Source: an uncultured Flavobacterium sp.
Lineage (GTDB): Bacteria > Bacteroidota > Bacteroidia > Flavobacteriales > Flavobacteriaceae
Reading direction: 5' to 3'
Assembly: GCF_943913405.1 (NCBI RefSeq)
Contig: NZ_CALTYA010000013.1
Location: 1-64,000 of the forward strand
DNA: 64,000 nt
The position numbers and the translations under genes are program-made. The notes under the pieces are model-generated. The model saw nothing but the letters and a program-made list of their open reading frames with translations. It was not told the origin of the DNA and searched no databases. Position 1 is the first letter of the stretch, and each line of letters starts with the position of its first letter. Below are positions 52,096-61,852 of the stretch, piece after piece.

Positions 52096-53352
52096 TTACA
52101 TATTTGCCAACCATGACTGCGGATTGAGCGTCGTGGTATTTTGCATGATGATGAATTTCACAGCTGTTTTTCCGGCAGCGTTTGTGGTTATCTTTCCTAT
52201 GTTTTGCAAGGCTGCAACTTTGTCTCCTTTTGAAACGCTTACTGAACTTAAGTTTTGGTAAACGGTATAGAAATCTCCGTGCTGCACAAAAACCACCATA
52301 TTATTTGGCGATAAAAGCTGTACGCGGGTTACTTCTCCTGCAAAAACGGCACGAACTGAAGTTCCAGAATCAGTGCTGATTTCAACACCGCTGCTGTGAA
52401 TCGTCAATGATTTTTGAAGCGGATGTGGCTGGTCGCCAAATTTCAAGGAAACAAATCCTTTTGAAACCGGCCAAGGTAGTCTTCCTTTATTTGCCTTGAA
52501 ATTATTGGATACTATTTTTCCTTCCGGCGTAAGCACGATTTTAGTCGAATTCTCAATTGCTTTTGTCTCTGCTACTGTTGCTTTTGGATTTGCTTTTTTA
52601 TTCGCTGCAGCGGCTTTTTTATTCGCTTCAGCAATCGCTTGCTTGATCAAAGCATTGATTTTTCTATCAATTTGTTTTGTTTCTTGCTGTTTCTTTTTGA
52701 TGTCAGCCGTCAGTTTCTTAACGTCTTTTTTGATAGAAAGCATCAATTTTTCCTGCTCTTGTCTTTCCTTTTCTAGTTCTGCTCTTTCCTTTTCGTTTTC
52801 TACGATAAGCTTTTGCTTCTCAGATTTTTGAACGCCGAGCTTTTCGTTATAGGCAATTAATTCTTTGGATTTTACGGTAATTTCTTCGCCTTGATTTTTT
52901 CTATAATTAGAATATTGCTTCATGTATTGTGCTCTCTTGTACGCCTGAAGAAAGTTTTCAGATGACAATAAAAACATGGCGCGACTTTGCTCAGAACGGC
53001 TTTTGTAAGACTTGACAATCATTGCCGCATAATCTTTTTTAAGTTCTTCTAGTTCTCTTTTCAACGAGTTTATTTTCAGCTGATTCAAGTAAATATCATC
53101 ACTCAAAAGCTTTGCTTGTTTTTCAGTAGTATTAATCAGTTTCTCGCGAAGCTTGATTTTTTCTGCCTGCTGTGCAATTTGAACCGTCACCGATTTCTGC
53201 TTTTGCTTCTCGTTTTGCAAAGCATTTTCTGCTTCACGAATTTCTTTCTGGAGCTGTTCTTTTCGTTCTTCGAGTTTTCGTTGCGTGTCAGTCTGCCCAA
53301 ACGTTAGGGAAACTGCGAATAGAAAAAAGAGGCTGAAGATAAATTTTGGCAT
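52096..53352 (-). CDS. EnvC-like murein hydrolase activator
   Basis: A 418-residue secreted protein: signal peptide, long coiled coil (about 20-240; Lys/Glu/Gln-rich), Ala/Lys-rich spacer and a C-terminal LytM/M23 domain (about 300-418). The catalytic pattern is degenerate: HSSGVEI replaces HxxxD and YQNL/FIIMQ replaces the HxH pair. So it probably activates an amidase, as EnvC does, rather than cutting peptidoglycan itself. Candidate -7 element TAGATTTG at 53376-53369. Confidence 0.88.
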   Translation of the reverse strand: MPKFIFSLFFLFAVSLTFGQTDTQRKLEERKEQLQKEIREAENALQNEKQKQKSVTVQIAQQAEKIKLREKLINTTEKQAKLLSDDIYLNQLKINSLKRELEELKKDYAAMIVKSYKSRSEQSRAMFLLSSENFLQAYKRAQYMKQYSNYRKNQGEEITVKSKELIAYNEKLGVQKSEKQKLIVENEKERAELEKERQEQEKLMLSIKKDVKKLTADIKKKQQETKQIDRKINALIKQAIAEANKKAAAANKKANPKATVAETKAIENSTKIVLTPEGKIVSNNFKANKGRLPWPVSKGFVSLKFGDQPHPLQKSLTIHSSGVEISTDSGTSVRAVFAGEVTRVQLLSPNNMVVFVQHGDFYTVYQNLSSVSVSKGDKVAALQNIGKITTNAAGKTAVKFIIMQNTTTLNPQSWLANM

Positions 53353-53372
53353 AGGGAAATATTTCTACAAAT

Positions 53373-54143
53373 CTAATCAATATATATTCTTTCGTAGCCA
53401 TCTGGCACGCTATATGGAAAAGTTAAATTCTCATTAAACGAAATACTATTGTATTCGATGTTGATATTCGTCTTTTTTCCTCCTTGAATCGCTTCAATAT
53501 TAATTTGGGAAGGAAGAATCGCTTCTGGATATTCTTTGTGGCTCGGATAATTTACCTGCAACATTCTGTCTTGCTTTTGTTGAGTGATTTCCTGTTTTTT
53601 AATCAAGAAATTTGCCGCTTCGAAGAAGAAAGATTTTGCGGTATTTTTATTCGAAATATCTTCTAATTTGTATAATTCTTGCTCAATTGTCGTTTTATAT
53701 TTTCCTTTTTTCAAGTCATCCATAGCTTCTCCGACAAGCATGTTTTGCACTTTTTGGAAATCTAAATCGGTTCCCAGCCATTTGCTTAAAGTCGCATAAT
53801 TTCCTTCAAAAAACTTGTTTCCAAGCTTTTCATAATATTTTACTTCCGCTGGCGTAATCAATGCTTTTGCCATTGTAATTCCAAGGAATCTTACGCTGAC
53901 CAAAATCTGCTCGTCTTTCTTGATTCTGATTTCGGCCGAAACATTCGGAGGCGACTGCTTGTCATCTCTATACTTGACTCCAGCCTTGATATAAACCGTA
54001 GAAAAATCTCTTTTCAATTTATAATGGCTGTCAATCACCTTGCTCGACGCGATCGCTTCACTAGCGCCTTCTTCAGCCACTACTTTTTTTGAACCGCAGG
54101 CGAAAAGTGTAATTCCCAAGGCTATGATGATAAACTTTTTCAT
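53373..54143 (-). CDS. DUF4292 lipoprotein (LolB-like fold family)
   Basis: A 256-residue lipoprotein (lipobox TLFACGSKK) of the DUF4292 family. Related families adopt the LolA/LolB half-barrel that holds lipid; this is family knowledge, not visible in motifs here. The ATG overlaps the TPR gene stop (TAATG). Sits in a conserved-looking envelope gene cluster with EnvC-like and TPR proteins, so an outer-membrane lipoprotein or lipid role is plausible. Confidence 0.8.
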   Translation of the reverse strand: MKKFIIIALGITLFACGSKKVVAEEGASEAIASSKVIDSHYKLKRDFSTVYIKAGVKYRDDKQSPPNVSAEIRIKKDEQILVSVRFLGITMAKALITPAEVKYYEKLGNKFFEGNYATLSKWLGTDLDFQKVQNMLVGEAMDDLKKGKYKTTIEQELYKLEDISNKNTAKSFFFEAANFLIKKQEITQQKQDRMLQVNYPSHKEYPEAILPSQINIEAIQGGKKTNINIEYNSISFNENLTFPYSVPDGYERIYID

Positions 54144-55489
54144 TATTTTTTTTGTTTTAAAAGCTGTTCTGCTTTTGTAAAATACTGCTCTTTTTTCTTA
54201 GAATCGCCTAAACCGTTGTAAGCTTCACCTAATTGGATATTGAAATTGATCTCTAAATCTCGATTTTCAACTAGATAATCCATGCCCATTTCAAGCATTT
54301 CTTTTGCCTTTTTATAATTTTTCAGCTGATTGCTAGCCAATCCTGAATAATAATAAAACTCAGGCTGGATCGGAAAAAAGTCAATCATCGTATTTGCTTT
54401 CTTACTTAAAACGTCAAACTGCTTGTTTTCTGTATACGCTTGCATCAGCAAAATACTAGTTTCCACTTCTTGCGGATTATTTTTACTGTAAATTTCAAGG
54501 TAGTAAATCGCTCTTTCCCAGTTTTTTTGTCCGTAGAAAACTCTTCCTGCTTCTTTTGTCAAGCCAACTTGATCTTCGTTTGGCAATAAATTTATTGACT
54601 TGTCTAATTCAGAACCATATTTCGGATTCGTTTTCAAGAAAATCAAGAATTCCTGCAAGATTTTAGCTTTCACTTTTGACGTAATCTGCTTGCTTTCAAA
54701 AACTTTATTCATCGAAATTACAGCTTTCTGTCCGTCATTATTATTCAGATGAAATTTAAAAAGTCCGATTTGTGCAAAGTCAGAATCTGGAATTTCTTTC
54801 TCTAATTTCTTGGCAATTTCAAAGGCTTTTTCTTCCTGATTGCTTTCTGAATAAAGATAAATCAGGGCTGTGTATTTAGACTCATCCTTCGGATTTTTTT
54901 TGATTGCATTTAAAAGCTGGTCTTTTTCTGCCAGCTGATATTTCGCATCTTTCATGATCTGAAGCTTATAAACTTCCCTTTGCGGATTTTTCCCAACAGT
55001 TTCATCTAGCTCATTGATCAAAGCCAAAGCCTTGTCAAATTGGTCGGTATACATGTAAAGCGACGTCAGATCTTCTTTGTAATTTGCATCAAACTCAATC
55101 AACTTTGTGACAATGATAATTGCATGGTTATAGTCGCGCGTTTGATAGCACACATCATACATTCCAACAAAAAACCACTTATTTAAAGGATCAATTTTCG
55201 AGGCTTTCTCAAAAGAATCATACGCTTTTTTATAATCTTTTAATTGGAGATAATTTTTGCCCAATTCTGAATAAACCGCTGCGTTTTCAGGCTGGGTTTT
55301 GAGACATTTTTCTAGCGAAAGAATCGCCTTGTCATAATTCTCAATTCCTTTTTGCTTTAGCGATTCATAAAAATTATCTTGAAAAGCATCTTCTGCCAAA
55401 GCAATATCGTCTGGTTCTTTTTGGGCAAAAGCTGGCATCGAAACGCAGAACATTCCAAGAGAAAGCGATATGTAAAGATATTTTTTCAT
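54143..55489 (-). CDS. Secreted TPR protein
   Basis: A 448-residue protein with signal peptide (MKKYLYISLSLGMFCVSMPAFAQ) and repeated TPR-like units (about 50-440; AAVYSELGKNYLQLKDYKKAYDSFEKA in part, and others). It is periplasmic or membrane-attached and should bind other proteins. ATG at 55489 is used; the open frame upstream has no signal peptide. Overlaps DUF4292 downstream. Confidence 0.82.
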   Translation of the reverse strand: MKKYLYISLSLGMFCVSMPAFAQKEPDDIALAEDAFQDNFYESLKQKGIENYDKAILSLEKCLKTQPENAAVYSELGKNYLQLKDYKKAYDSFEKASKIDPLNKWFFVGMYDVCYQTRDYNHAIIIVTKLIEFDANYKEDLTSLYMYTDQFDKALALINELDETVGKNPQREVYKLQIMKDAKYQLAEKDQLLNAIKKNPKDESKYTALIYLYSESNQEEKAFEIAKKLEKEIPDSDFAQIGLFKFHLNNNDGQKAVISMNKVFESKQITSKVKAKILQEFLIFLKTNPKYGSELDKSINLLPNEDQVGLTKEAGRVFYGQKNWERAIYYLEIYSKNNPQEVETSILLMQAYTENKQFDVLSKKANTMIDFFPIQPEFYYYSGLASNQLKNYKKAKEMLEMGMDYLVENRDLEINFNIQLGEAYNGLGDSKKKEQYFTKAEQLLKQKK

Positions 55490-55529
55490 GATAATTTTTA
55501 TACTAAAAGCACTTGCCTTACAGCAAAAG

Positions 55530-56540
55530 TTATTCCAAAACCGAGTAATCCCCGATGCTGATGCTTGTGAAATTTCCATCAAAAGAAGCATGGCTACCGA
55601 TCATGGCATTGTCTAAGTTAGCATTTTTTATCTTAGAATGGTTTTGAACCAAGCTGTTTTTTATCGTTGTGTCTTGAACGTGCGTTCCGTTTCCAAGCGA
55701 CACATTCGGACCGACAGTCGAGTTTATTAAAATTACGTCTTTACCAATAAAACAAGGCGGAATGATTGTAGAATTTTCCAATTTAACGTCATAATCCACT
55801 AGATGCTCGCCGTCATTGTGCAAGAATCCTAGCATTCTGGAATTGGTGTCAACCGTTACATTTTTATTCCCGCAATCCATCCATTCGTCCACTTTTCCGG
55901 GAACAAATTTCATTCCTTTTGCCATCATCTGCTTGATTCCGTCGTTGATTTGGTATTCGCCACCATGGATAATGTTGTTGTCGATTACCAATTGCAATTC
56001 GTCTTTCAAAACTGAAATATCCTTGAAATAGTAAATTCCGATAACAGCAAGATCTGAAACGAATTCTTTTGGTTTTTCTACCAATTCTATAATTTCGTTG
56101 TTCTCGTTTAAGTTGATTACGCCAAAAGCTTCCGGTTCGTCCACTTGTTTTACCCAGATTACGCTGTCCGCAGTTTGATCTAAGTCAAAATCAGCGCGAA
56201 TCAACGTATCCGCGTAAGCGATAACCGCTGAACCGCTCAAAGAATCTTTGGCGCACATGATTGCGTGGCCCGTTCCTAAAGCTTCGTTTTGGTAATAAAT
56301 GGTTCCTTTTGCACCTAATTTATGGGCAATGGCGATTAATTCTTCTTCTACTTTTTTACCAAAACTTTCGTGGATAATGAAGGCGACTTCCTCAATTTCT
56401 TGATTTAAAACACCTGCAATATCTTCGACCAAACGGTGAACGATTGGTTTTCCAGCAATTGGGATTAATGGTTTTGGAACTGTCAAAGTATGTGGGCGAA
56501 GACGTGAACCGCGTCCGGCCATTGGAACTATTATTTTCAT
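55530..56540 (-). CDS. Sugar-phosphate nucleotidyltransferase
   Basis: A 336-residue nucleotidyltransferase: MAGRGSRLRPHTLTVPKPLIPIAGKP (start GRGSRLRPHT) is the NTP-binding loop; GTGHAIMCAKDSL and a D-x-D-like YADTL follow. The C-terminal part has hexapeptide beta-helix repeats (IIPPCFIGKDVILINSTVGPNVSL in part). RmlA/GlmU-like sugar activation; specificity unknown. ATG at 56540 is used; the frame before it comes from a repeat. It lies upstream of the TPR gene. Confidence 0.87.
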   Translation of the reverse strand: MKIIVPMAGRGSRLRPHTLTVPKPLIPIAGKPIVHRLVEDIAGVLNQEIEEVAFIIHESFGKKVEEELIAIAHKLGAKGTIYYQNEALGTGHAIMCAKDSLSGSAVIAYADTLIRADFDLDQTADSVIWVKQVDEPEAFGVINLNENNEIIELVEKPKEFVSDLAVIGIYYFKDISVLKDELQLVIDNNIIHGGEYQINDGIKQMMAKGMKFVPGKVDEWMDCGNKNVTVDTNSRMLGFLHNDGEHLVDYDVKLENSTIIPPCFIGKDVILINSTVGPNVSLGNGTHVQDTTIKNSLVQNHSKIKNANLDNAMIGSHASFDGNFTSISIGDYSVLE

Positions 56541-56575
56541 TTTTTCTCTTATTTTTGGTAATTTTAATTTCAAAG

Positions 56576-56719
56576 TTGAATATTCCAAGTCGGATGTTCA
56601 ACCTTATTATTTTATTTTTTTCTACTTTTTTCTATTTTCAAAATTGAACATTCCAAGTTAGATATTCAACCTTTTTTTAATTTTGAACATCCAAGTTGGA
56701 ATTTTGAATGTTGAAATGC
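56576..56719. repeat. Repeat copies left of the four-helix-bundle pseudogene
   Basis: A 30-bp partial copy (56576-56605) and a 76-bp copy (56644-56719). The latter matches the right-hand copy (57140-57221) in direct orientation and is internally palindromic (CCAAGTT... with ...TTGGAATT). It lies next to the promoter region of the nucleotidyltransferase gene. Confidence 0.85.
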
Positions 56720-56737
56720 TTGAAATATCCAACCTTA

Positions 56738-57105
56738 TTATTTATTTCTATTCCTTGATGTTTCTAAACTTTTCACGAATATCGAAATCAATTCGTCATT
56801 TTCTTTAATTGCAATCGCCAAATCTAATTCTTCTTTCAAATACAACTGCGCTCTCAAAATAATTTTTAAGCAAGAATGTGTTTCTCTAAGTTCTTTTAAA
56901 ACGACTGACATTTTATGTATAAAATCATTTCTAGATTCTGCACTTTGGGCTTCGCTATAATATAATTTAATGATGGCGAAGTTCCTGATCGCACAATTTG
57001 TCCTGACAAATGATTTCCTGCTTTTGTTGCTTTTAAATTATCTGTTATTCTGATAATTTATACAGCAAAATCTATTAGTCTTTCGTGTAAATCAAATTTT
57101 TTCAT
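56738..57105 (-). pseudogene. Broken four-helix bundle (IVS-type) gene
   Basis: Reading minus strand from ATG at 57105: MKKFDLHERLIDFAV, then an in-frame TAA at codon 16 (57060-57058), then IIRITDNLKATKAGNHLSG and QIVRSGTSPSLNY. A 5-bp tandem duplication (ATTAT twice, 56957-56966) shifts the frame; after it the product continues SEAQSAESRNDFIHKMSVV and KELRETHSCLKII to a TAA at 56740-56738. These are hallmark segments of the four-helix bundle family (first described from 23S rRNA intervening sequences). Two lesions show it is dead. Direct repeats flank it. Confidence 0.9.
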
Positions 57106-57139
57106 GGCTTGTAATTATTAAAAGTTTGTAATTCTAGAC

Positions 57140-57221
57140 TTGAATATTCAAAATTCCAAGTTGGATGTTCAACCTTTTTAAATTTTGAATGTTCAGCTTG
57201 GAATTTTGAATGTTGAAATAC
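57140..57221. repeat. Repeat copy right of the four-helix-bundle pseudogene
   Basis: About 82 bp, a direct copy of 56644-56719 with small changes; arms AATTCCAAGTTGGATGTTCAA and its near complement (57183-57206) form a hairpin. Lies 13 bp before the dut stop codon. Confidence 0.85.
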
Positions 57222-57233
57222 CTCTGATTGCGA

Positions 57234-57668
57234 TTATTTCACGCCTGTGCTTCCAAAACCTCCTTCTCCCCTAGAAGTTTCTGTCAATTCATCAGCTTCA
57301 ATCCAAACCGCTCTTTCGTGTTTTGCGATGATTAATTGTGCAATTCTTTCTCCATTTTCAACTACAAATGGCTCATTTGATAAATTTACTAAAATCACTC
57401 CGATTTCACCGCGGTAATCAGCATCGACTGTTCCTGGAGAATTCAAAACTGTGATTCCTTTTTTGGCTGCCAAACCGCTTCTTGGGCGAACTTGCGCTTC
57501 ATATCCGATTGGTAATTCGATGAAAAGTCCAGTTTTTACAATCGCTCTTTCTAACGGATTTAATGTGATTGATTCTGATAAATTCGCACGCAAATCCATT
57601 CCGGCTGAAGCCAAAGTTTCATAGTTTGGAAGCTGGTGCTGTGATTTGTTTATGATTTTAATTTCCAT
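57234..57668 (-). CDS. dut: dUTP diphosphatase
   Basis: Trimeric dUTPase (144 residues): AGMDLRANL, RPRSGLAAKKGITVLNSPGTVD (in part), GERIAQLII and the C-terminal RGEGGFGSTG motif 5. Converts dUTP to dUMP and PPi, keeping uracil from DNA. It lies between the flippase gene and the broken gene, on the same strand. Confidence 0.97.
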   Translation of the reverse strand: MEIKIINKSQHQLPNYETLASAGMDLRANLSESITLNPLERAIVKTGLFIELPIGYEAQVRPRSGLAAKKGITVLNSPGTVDADYRGEIGVILVNLSNEPFVVENGERIAQLIIAKHERAVWIEADELTETSRGEGGFGSTGVK

Positions 57669-57719
57669 TTAGTGAAATATTTTTTTGTGAAATGTAAGAT
57701 GTAAATACCTGAAATATGT

Positions 57720-59183
57720 TTACACTTTCCTTTTTAAAATTCTAGTTATTGTTTCTTTTTCGTTGTAATATATAAAATAGGTAAAGGCAAGCAACATTGG
57801 AATTCCGACGAAATAATTTTCTCTGAATTGATAAAAATAAACTCCGGAAAAAACCATTGAAATTCCTAAATAAGCGCCGATTTTTTTCATGTCATACGGA
57901 ATCGGGTAATATTTATTTCCAAGCGTATAAGAAATCAGCATCATGCTTCCGTAAGCAGCAATTGTTGCAATGGCTGAACCATAATAACTCATCGTCGGAA
58001 TCAAGAAATAATTCAGCGCCAGTGTAATTATGGCTCCAATAATTGAAATGTAAGCGCCGATGTGGGTTTGATTTGTAAGTTTATACCAAACGGATAAATT
58101 GGTATAAATTCCAAGAAAGAAATTGGCCAAAATAATAAGCGGCACAACGCCCATCGCATTCCAATAAGAAGAATCACGGATCATGATCAGCTTCAAAACA
58201 TCGGCAAAAACAATAACGCCCAAAGTCATCAGCGAACCAAAAATGACGAAATATTTGGTAATCGTCGCATAAGTCTGCTTCGCATTTTCATTGGAAGCAT
58301 GGCTGAAAAAGAACGGTTCGATTCCTAAAGTGTAAGCCGTTCTAAACAAAACCATGAAAAGTCCGAGCTTGTAACAGGCCGAATAAATTCCGACTTGTGC
58401 TTCGGCTGTATCCGGAGGCAAAAGATGCTGCAATAAAATTTTATCGAACTGATCGTTTATTGCAAAAGCGATTCCGGCAATCATAATCGGGAAACCATAT
58501 TTGGTCATTCTTTTCCAAAGGCTGAAGTCAAAGTGCCATTTTACGTGGAAATAATTCGGAAGCAAAACGACAAGTGTCAGCAGACTCGCAATGATATTAG
58601 ATACAAAAATATAGCCGACTTGAAAATCTTCGAAGTAAATAGAACTGATAAAACTATCTGGATTGGCTTGTGCTAATTTTGGCAAATAAATCAGGAAAAA
58701 CAAATTCAATCCTAAATTTACGGCTACATTTCCGATTTTAATTGCCGCATAAAATAACGGCCTTTGGTTGGCTCTCAATTTTGAAAAAGGAATGATTACC
58801 AAGGCATCAAAAGTCAAAATCCAAATAACATACGTAATATATTGGACATCAATTTCTAAAAATTCAGCTACGGAAACCCTAAAAAGCAAGGCTACGGCTA
58901 GAAAGAAAAGTGTAGTCCAAAAGATGGAAACCATTGATGTTTCGACAACTGTTTTTTTGTCGTCTTCACTGTTGTAAAATCTAAAAAAGGAAGTTTCCAT
59001 TCCGTAAGCCAGAATCACGTTGAAGAAAATCAGATAAGCAAAAATCACGTTGACTTGCCCGTATTCTTCTTTTGGAAGCAATTCGGTATAAAGCGGTACC
59101 AAGAAAAAGCTGAACATCCTTGGAATTACCGTAGCAAGTCCATAAATCGCAGTCTGCTTGAAAAGATTTTTATATAAGCTCAA
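57720..59183 (-). CDS. Polysaccharide biosynthesis flippase (Wzx-like)
   Basis: A 487-residue integral membrane protein with about 12-14 helices, N-terminal TAIYGLATVIPRMFSFFLVPLYTELL-type start (TAIYGLATVIPRMF) and conserved PLYTELLPKEEYG region typical of MVF/Wzx oligosaccharide flippases. Moves lipid-linked saccharides across the inner membrane. Candidate -7 element TATTTTTG at 59216-59209. Adjacent nucleotidyltransferase fits a glycan pathway. Confidence 0.88.
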   Translation of the reverse strand: MSLYKNLFKQTAIYGLATVIPRMFSFFLVPLYTELLPKEEYGQVNVIFAYLIFFNVILAYGMETSFFRFYNSEDDKKTVVETSMVSIFWTTLFFLAVALLFRVSVAEFLEIDVQYITYVIWILTFDALVIIPFSKLRANQRPLFYAAIKIGNVAVNLGLNLFFLIYLPKLAQANPDSFISSIYFEDFQVGYIFVSNIIASLLTLVVLLPNYFHVKWHFDFSLWKRMTKYGFPIMIAGIAFAINDQFDKILLQHLLPPDTAEAQVGIYSACYKLGLFMVLFRTAYTLGIEPFFFSHASNENAKQTYATITKYFVIFGSLMTLGVIVFADVLKLIMIRDSSYWNAMGVVPLIILANFFLGIYTNLSVWYKLTNQTHIGAYISIIGAIITLALNYFLIPTMSYYGSAIATIAAYGSMMLISYTLGNKYYPIPYDMKKIGAYLGISMVFSGVYFYQFRENYFVGIPMLLAFTYFIYYNEKETITRILKRKV

Positions 59184-59254
59184 AGTTCGGTTTCTATTAT
59201 AATCGTAACAAAAATAACTATTTCTTTGGGTTTTAACATCTGAAAAATAGAAAT

Positions 59255-59288
59255 AAAAAAAGAGCCAACAAATTGCTGGCTCTTTTTT
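59255..59288 (-). terminator. ATP synthase operon terminator
   Basis: AAAAAAGAGCCA/TGGCTCTTTTTT stem with a 10-nt loop and T-run on the minus strand, after atpG. Confidence 0.9.
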
Positions 59289-59304
59289 CTATTTTGAACT
59301 TTCT

Positions 59305-60162
59305 TTATGCTTTCAAAGCTTCAGCTCCACCAACAATCTCAAGGATTTCATTGGTAATTGCTGCTTGACGTGCTTTGTTGTAAGTCAATTTCAACTGATT
59401 TCTCAATTCTGTTGCATTATCAGTCGCTTTGTGCATTGCCGTCATACGTGCTCCGTGTTCTGAAGCGAATGAATCTCTGATGGCTTTGTACAATTGGGTT
59501 TTCAAAGAAAGCGGAATCAATTCCTCGATGATTTGTTCTTTTGAAGGTTCAAAGATATAATCAACTTGGTTTTTGTTATCCGTTTTGATTGGAACGATTG
59601 GCAAGAACTGTTCAGTAATGATAATTTGCGTTGCCGCATTTTTAAACTGATTGTAAACCAATTCGATTTTATCATACTGTCCTTCCACAAAAAGTTGCAT
59701 CAATTCTTCTGCAATTGCAGCGACATTATGAAAAGTCAAATCGTCAAAAACAGTATTATTGTTGTTGATTACTGTGTTTGTTTTTCTGATAATGTCATTT
59801 CCTTTTTTTCCAATGGTAACGAAATCAACCTGTTTTCCTGCGTAAAGTCCAAGAAGATTTCTTGTTTGTTTTACGATATTCGCATTGAAAGCACCACTCA
59901 AACCTCTGTTTGAAGTAATTGCTACAACAAGAATTTTGTTCACAGGTCTTTGGTCAGAATATTTGCTACCGCTGTCTCCATCAAGAGAAGCGCTAACATT
60001 TTGCAATAATTCCGTTAGTTTTTCGGCATAAGGGCGCATTGCAGTGATTGCATCTTGTGCTTTCTTCAGCTTTGCAGCAGAAACCATTTTCATCGCTGAT
60101 GTGATTTGCATCGTTGATGAAACGGAAGTAATTCTATTACGGATTTCCTTTAAATTTGCCAT
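59305..60162 (-). CDS. atpG: ATP synthase gamma subunit
   Basis: Central stalk subunit of the F1 sector (285 residues from MANLKEIRNRI). Conserved ends IRNRITSVSSTMQITSAMKMVSAAKL (start IRNRITSVSS) and RNQLKLTYNKARQAAITNEILEIVGGA. ATG at 60162 is used; an open frame continues 16 codons upstream but has no support. Downstream of atpA; beta and epsilon genes are not in this operon. Confidence 0.95.
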   Translation of the reverse strand: MANLKEIRNRITSVSSTMQITSAMKMVSAAKLKKAQDAITAMRPYAEKLTELLQNVSASLDGDSGSKYSDQRPVNKILVVAITSNRGLSGAFNANIVKQTRNLLGLYAGKQVDFVTIGKKGNDIIRKTNTVINNNNTVFDDLTFHNVAAIAEELMQLFVEGQYDKIELVYNQFKNAATQIIITEQFLPIVPIKTDNKNQVDYIFEPSKEQIIEELIPLSLKTQLYKAIRDSFASEHGARMTAMHKATDNATELRNQLKLTYNKARQAAITNEILEIVGGAEALKA

Positions 60163-60177
60163 TTTTATATAGTATTG

Positions 60178-60227
60178 AGTAATGAGAATTGAGACATGAG
60201 ATTTCCTCACTACTCATTCTCATTACT
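60178..60227. repeat. Intra-operon palindrome between atpG and atpA
   Basis: AGTAATGAGAATTGAG (60178-60193) pairs with 60213-60227 (one base skipped) around about 19 nt. No T-run follows, so it is not a terminator; it may affect mRNA stability. Confidence 0.75.
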
Positions 60228-60236
60228 AAAATCTTA

Positions 60237-61814
60237 TTAGTTATATTTCGCTGAAACTTCTTTCGCTACGTTTTCGATAACATCAGTGATTTTGTCATCT
60301 AATTTACCAGCTTTCAAAGCATCAAGAGTATCTCTGTGTTTTGCGTTTAAGAATTCTAAGAAATCTTTCTCAAATTCTTTCACTTTGTTTACAGGAACAT
60401 TTCTTAACAAGTTTTTTGAACCTGCATAGATAATTGCAACCTGGTCTTCAACAGTATAAGGATCATTCAAACCTTGTTTCAAGATTTCAACGTTTCTTTT
60501 TCCTTTTTCAATTACGTTCAAAGTAACCGCATCCAAGTCAGAACCGAATTTTGCAAACGCTTCCAATTCACGGAATTGTGCTTGATCCAATTTCAAAGTA
60601 CCTGCTACTTTTTTCATTGATTTAATTTGCGCATTACCTCCAACACGAGATACAGAAATACCAACGTTGATCGCTGGACGAACTCCAGAGTTAAACAAAT
60701 CTCCATCAAGGAAAATCTGTCCGTCAGTAATCGAAATTACGTTTGTTGGGATATATGCAGAAACGTCACCCGCTTGCGTTTCAATGATTGGCAAAGCTGT
60801 TAACGAACCACCACCTTTAACGATTCCTTTGATAGAATCTGGCAAGTCATTCATTTGTTTAGCAATTTCGTCATTGTTAATTACCTTACAAGCTCTTTCT
60901 AATAGACGAGAGTGAAGGTAGAAAACGTCTCCAGGATAAGCCTCACGACCTGGTGGTCTTCTCAACAAAAGAGAAACCTCACGGTAAGCTACCGCTTGTT
61001 TAGACAAATCATCATAAACAATCAATGCTGGACGACCAGAATCTCTAAAGTATTCTCCGATTGCTGCTCCTGCTAAAGGCGCATAAACTTGCATTGGAGC
61101 TGGATCAGAAGCATTTGCAGCAACAATAACTGTGTAAGCCATTGCACCTTTTTCTTCCAAAGTTTTAGCGATTCCTGCTACAGTTGAAGCTTTTTGCCCA
61201 ATTGCAACATATATACAGAATACAGGCTGACCTGCATCATAAAATTCTTTTTGGTTTAGGATGGTATCCAAACAAACTGTTGATTTACCAGTCTGACGGT
61301 CACCAATCACAAGCTCTCTTTGTCCACGACCAACTGGGATCATCGCATCTACTGCTTTTACTCCTGTTTGCAATGGTTCAGTAACTGGCTGACGGAAGAT
61401 AACTCCAGGAGCTTTTCTTTCTAATGGCATTTCGTATAAAGTTCCTCCAATTGGACCTTTACCGTCGATTGGCTGACCAAGTGTGTTTACAACACGACCA
61501 ACCATTTCTTCCCCAACTTTAAGAGAAGCGATTCTTTGTGTTCTTTTTGCAGTTGAACCTTCTTTGATACCAGTTGATGGTCCTAAAAGCACCACACCAA
61601 CGTTATCTTCTTCAAGGTTCAAAACGATAGCTTCAAGACCATTATCGAATTCAACTAACTCTCCATATTGAACATTTGATAACCCGTAAATACGAGCAAT
61701 ACCATCTCCAACATTCAATACTGTTCCAACTTCTTCCAGCGTTGCACCAGATTCAAAACCTGATAATTGCTTTTTTAATATTGCTGAAATTTCAGCAGGT
61801 TTAATTTCCGCCAT
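60237..61814 (-). CDS. atpA: ATP synthase alpha subunit
   Basis: Regulatory F1 subunit (525 residues). Walker A [42 protein letters not shown] (in part) and [15 protein letters not shown] are all present. Peripheral inner membrane; catalytic sites would be shared with beta, encoded elsewhere. Confidence 0.97.
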   Translation of the reverse strand: [525 protein letters not shown]

Positions 61815-61852
61815 TTTGTTTTATAATTTATACACTTTATCGTGTGGTAAAA

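Noticed and set aside
52096..53352. Active M23 endopeptidase
   Set aside because: HxxxD and HxH zinc ligands are replaced, so an activator role is favoured.
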